Positions 60,590 to 64,000 of a stretch of 64,000 nucleotides of DNA are shown here, one piece after another; position 1 is the first letter of the stretch; each line of letters opens with the position of its first letter. The position numbers were made by a program, and so were the translations under genes. The notes beneath the pieces were generated by a model that saw only the letters and a program-made list of their open reading frames with translations, ran no database searches and was not told the DNA's origin. Source of the DNA: Cordilura impudica (lineage: Eukaryota > Arthropoda > Insecta > Diptera > Scathophagidae); the NCBI GenBank assembly GCA_963682025.1, contig OY821519.1, positions 2,512,501-2,576,500 on the forward strand, read 5' to 3'.

Positions 60590-61885
60590 ATAGACGAACT
60601 AGTTGTAATCCCATGCACTTCGCTACAACCATCGTAACGAAATAAAAAACTGGGAATACATTTAGTAGAAAACTATTTTATTTATATTTGGCGATTTTTG
60701 ATTTTGTCGATTTTTGTTTTTTAGACATTAGCGAGTTTTGATTTTACCGATTTTTGACTTTGCCGATTTTGTTATTAACGACTTTTGGTTTTGGCAATTT
60801 TTGATTTGGCAATTTTTGTTTTCTCGATTTTCAGATTTGTCGATTTTTGTTTGCTATTTATGATTTTTGTTTGCGATTTTTGATTTTAGCGATATTTTCG
60901 ATTTTTGTTATTCGCGATTTTCGGTTTTGGCAATTTTTAGATTTAGACGATTTTTGATTTTGGTGATTTTTGTTATTCGCGATTTTCGGTTTTGGCGATT
61001 TTTGTTTAAGATTTTTGAATTTGCGAATTTTAGCTTTAACGAATTTCGTTTTTTGCGATTTTGTTATTCGCGATTTTCTGCTTTGGCGATTCCGCCCATA
61101 TTTTCCACGACTACTCACATTGGTAATTTTCATAGTACTTCATATTTATTTGTATAGGAGGTGCCACGCTCATTGGTCCGATCCCGCCCATTTTCTGGGC
61201 AACTACTCACATTAATAACTTATGAACTCAGACATAGTCCCAAGGCTTTTTCTATTATAGTATTCGAGCTATATGATATTAAATGATTATACTTTGCATG
61301 GGGGGTGACACGCCCGTTGGTCCGATCCCGCCCATTTTTTGTCAGACTATTCAAATTAATAACTTATGAACTCACACAAAGCCAAAGACTTTTGAAACTA
61401 CAGTACTCCAGATATATGACATTAGATATTTACTTTCTATGGAGCGTGCCACACCCATTGGTCCAATCCCGTCCATTTTTGTCCAACTACTCACATTGAT
61501 AACTTATGAATTCGCACAGAGTTCCAAGACTTTCTCTATTACAGTACTCTAGATATATGACATTAAATATTTACTTTATATGGTAGGTGCCATGCCTATT
61601 GGTCCGATCCCGCCCTTTTTTCCGCGACTCTTCAAATTTGTTTAATATGTACATGTACATAGTTTCAGAACTTTTGCTGTCGTAGTACTCCTGATATTGT
61701 ATGTTAAAATTAGATGTTAAAAATTCACTTTGAAAAATCAAAAAACATATAGCCTATTTTTCCTTCCGGATAGGCAGTTACCTACTGTAAAAATTTCAAG
61801 AAGATCGGTTCAGTGGTGTAATCTCCTATAAACCACAAACAAACGTACAAACATACAAAACTCCATTTTTATATATATATATAAG
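60590..61885 (+). repeat. Interspersed repeat family E with two nested tandem arrays
   Basis: Starts near GTAATCCCATGCACTTCGCT. From about 60690 to 61090 are units of GATTTTTGATTTTGGC type. From about 61150 to 61640 are about 3.5 units of a 140-base repeat, each with GGTCCGATCCCGCCC, ACTCACATTAATAACTTATG and ATATATGACATTAAATAT. It ends with AAGATCGGTTCAGTGGTGTA, a run of ACAAAC/ACATAC and (TA)n. Frames at 60858-61499 on both strands are translations of the arrays. Confidence 0.75.
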
Positions 61886-62244
61886 ACGTCTTATATGGCC
61901 ATTTCCATGGTCACATACCTAATAAGGAAAAACTTATTTTTTAATTTATTTTATTGTGTAGAACGAAAAATTATTGAAATGCATGTAATTTAAGAGCCTT
62001 ATGTGATGCGACAAAAATGGAAGTTAGTTTTTGCTTTATTGACAAAACCGCAAAACTCTTCGAATTGCGCCAGAGTTTTTGATAAAACTTTTTTTAAATA
62101 CGATTTGGAATATTATTAGTTTGTTTTACAATTTTGAGAATTAATAAAACTTTTTTGATTTTCTCTTAGTGTGTAACGTTATGTGACGTGGCGTGATGTG
62201 ACATAAATTTCCTATATGATACATTTTATATTGTTTGACCGTGG

Positions 62245-63300
62245 ATAGTAACTGTTACTAGATGCTAATGCTATTCGGAATATCTGAGTTACTGTAGACA
62301 TCGCCATGTATTCTGCTCCTGTTGATGACAACGCAACTGTTTGCTGCCGTTGCTCTCGATTTTAACATAATAAAATAGTCTATCATTAACTTCCTTTCAT
62401 CGATGTCATTTGCCCAATCTGCATCAGAATACGCCATTAGTTCGGTACTGCCATTTTTGATGTAGCAAATCGTTGCGTGTTTTGTTCCTTTCAAATATCT
62501 AAACACCTATTTGACAACATTCCAATGTTTATGATTCGAATTATAGTTAAAGCGCCTCAAAACATTTACAGCATGGCTTACTTCCAACTTCCAACTGCTT
62601 GTTGATACGTATAAATTTCCTTAATCAGTTATTTTTCAGAATTTTTAAGCTTTTAATTTGGATTCATTGGAACTTGCACTTCCTCATTAAATTTCTGTAA
62701 TATTTTATCAATATAATCAATCTTCTTGATCCAAATAAATTTTATTTGCTACCTTAGTAATATGGATACATAAATATTTCTTGGCTTCTCCAAGTAATTT
62801 CATGTTCAATTCAATATGATCATTGCTCAATAGCAGCATGTCGTCTACAAAAATTGCTAAATATATTCGACTCACCTTTTTTATATTGTAGTACACACAG
62901 GGAGCTACTTTTGATTGCTGCTAAACTAATTTTCCGTCAAATTTGATCTAGCTTCACAGTCCTCCATACTAAACTTGACTGCTTCAATCCATATAAAGTT
63001 TTTTAAAGTTTTAGAATGGTGTTTGGATTTTCACACTTGACACCTTCTGGATGTTGAATAATAATTTCTTCACCCACGGCACCCTGCAAAATTGCTGTTA
63101 CAGATACATTTGCCCTGTTTCCAAATTGTATGTTATTGCTAATGTCATCTGTAAATGTTAGCGATGTGTAGCAAACAACTGAATAATACGTCTCTTTTTT
63201 TCAGTGTTTTTCCGTTCACCACAAGACGAGGTTTATAACGTTCATTCAGTTCATCTTTGATCTTAAAAACCCATTTAGTTTTTATAAGACTTTGGAATTA
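62245..63300 (-). mobile_element. Ty1/copia retrotransposon remnant (reverse transcriptase and RNase H)
   Basis: On the minus strand, from 63290 down: GFLR/WVFKIKDELNERYKPRL (start of the copia-type reverse transcriptase), then FVDDMLLLSND (about 62830-62855, the catalytic box), and at 62258-62506 YLKGTKHATICY and LMAYSDADWANDIDERK (RNase H start). Frameshifts separate the parts. LTRs, integrase and gag are not found. The element is described only as a broken copy. Confidence 0.85.
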
Positions 63301-63339
63301 GCATCACTAACTTCAACTCAACTAATTTAAACAATAACT

Positions 63340-63425
63340 AGCAGACTCCAGCGCTCGAAATTCGAGTGCAATTTCTAGGCAGCTTTATTTTTCAACTTAG
63401 TTTTCAACAAAGTTTGAAATTTAAT
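63340..63425 (+). repeat. Interspersed repeat family C, fragment
   Basis: CTAGCAGACTCCAGCGCTCG and GAAATTCGAGTGCAATTTCT match the family's start; only about 85 bases remain. Confidence 0.75.
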
Positions 63426-63458
63426 AAAAAATTAGCACTGCTTGTAAAGTCCCAGTTT

Positions 63459-63952
63459 TTATACCCTCCACACCTCGATGGCAGAGGGTATATATAGGTT
63501 TGACATTCCGTTTGTAACGCATCGAAACAAATTCCGGACACCCCAAAACCATATATTTTCTTGAGCATTTTAACAAGGGAAGTTGATTTACCGATGACCG
63601 TCTGTCCGTTTATCTGTTTATCTCAAAGGAGTTGCTATTTAAAATCGTCAAATTCGGTTAAAGAGGTCACGAGATATGAATAACACTGAAAACACTCTTG
63701 AAAAAATAAAATTTTTCAGTGTGTTTTTCTTTTTTTTTTTTTGTAGCGACAGACCAAAGCCTCTAGTGGGAATCCAACCCACGATCCCCGCATGATAAGC
63801 GAGCACGATACCTATTCACCTACCGCGACGCTTAAGATAGGTTGTATATGTTGTAATGCTTCTTACTGTTGAAGTCGTTACAGTTGTGTGTAAATACTGC
63901 ACGTGTCACATTGGCCTAAGCAAGTATTACCACATATTTTTTTATCGTTAAA
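63459..63952 (+). repeat. Interspersed repeat family B, copy 5 (with SINE insert)
   Basis: Starts with the hairpin ATACCCTCCACACCTCGATG then GCAGAGGGTATA, includes TTTGTAACGCATCGAAACA, GACCGTCTGTCCGTTTATCT and TTTTTCAGTGTGTTT, and ends TTTATCGTTAAAATTAAA, where heptamer DNA begins. It is the mirror image of the copy at 41222-41625, apart from the tRNA-like insert at 63731-63830. Confidence 0.85.
63731..63830 (-). mobile_element. Short tRNA-derived SINE
   Basis: On the minus strand: a tRNA-like head of about 72 bases, then CTTTGGTCTGTCGCTAC and a 12-A tail. The head has GGTAGGTGAATAGG (A-box-like), an anticodon arm CTCGC-TTATCAT-GCGGG, and GTGGGTTGGATTCCCAC (T arm; B-box GGTTGGATTCC, one change from GGTTCGATTCC). 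The acceptor ends do not pair, so it is not a working tRNA. The same position in the B copy at 41322 lacks it. Confidence 0.7.
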
Positions 63953-64000
63953 ATTAAAAATTAAAAATTTAAAAATTAAAAATTAAAAACTAAAAATTAA
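63953..64000 (+). repeat. Start of a second heptamer satellite (cut by window end)
   Basis: TTAAAAA-type units identical to those of the array at 37.7-41.2 kb, on the opposite strand. Its length cannot be seen. Confidence 0.8.

Noticed and set aside
63743..63815. Possible functional tRNA gene
   Set aside because: The anticodon arm and T arm are tRNA-like, but the acceptor ends do not pair, the B-box is altered, an A tail follows, and the homologous locus at 41.3 kb lacks it; this fits a SINE.

Overview
The window looks like nuclear DNA of a higher fly (Diptera, probably a calyptrate such as a blowfly or house-fly relative). Four host genes are clear. All are close to Drosophila proteins in sequence and length and have short AT-rich introns. 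They sit in very AT-rich DNA full of degraded transposons. Coordinates of exons come from reading splice sites by eye.

Genes lie only in the first half. alphaCOP (7481-11234, +, 2 exons) encodes coatomer subunit alpha. A Bgb/Bro gene (12622-13263, -, 1 exon) encodes a CBF-beta partner of Runx factors and lies tail to tail with alphaCOP. Noc1/CEBPZ (16810-20181, +, 6 exons) is a ribosome-biogenesis factor. Neurotactin (28779-31353, -, 2 coding exons) is a catalytically dead cholinesterase-like adhesion receptor. From memory, alphaCOP and Bro/Bgb are also neighbours in D. melanogaster, and all four genes lie on arm 3L (Muller D). The gene functions are unrelated; only linkage joins them.

The remainder is repeats. 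Three interspersed families recur: family A (about 0.75 kb, terminal hairpin and a GTCY-rich block, 8 copies), family B (about 0.3-0.4 kb, 5 copies) and family C (about 0.4-0.5 kb, 7 copies). In addition there are a piggyBac remnant (1655-3352), Tc1/mariner remnants (4885-5206, 22930-23337, 41990-42365, 44561-45690), several terminal-inverted-repeat elements with 3-bp TAA/TTA target duplications, a Jockey-like non-LTR remnant (20520-21640), a Ty1/copia remnant (62245-63300), a foldback element (26289-26772) and a tRNA-derived SINE (63731-63830). A 3.5-kb satellite of 7-bp AT units fills 37690-41221.

Because families A, B and C have several copies in the window, three insertions can be dated and verified against 'empty' paralogues: piggyBac in A, a Harbinger-like MITE in C, and the SINE in B. 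The family B copies at 41.2 kb and 63.9 kb both abut heptamer DNA through the same short junction, suggesting the satellite grew from the end of that element. I saw no new multi-gene system. The least-described items are the satellite-element link, a TIR element at 55884-57406 carrying a decayed GERFHQ-type protein, and a partly open reading frame of a dispersed arthropod family at 36003-36378.
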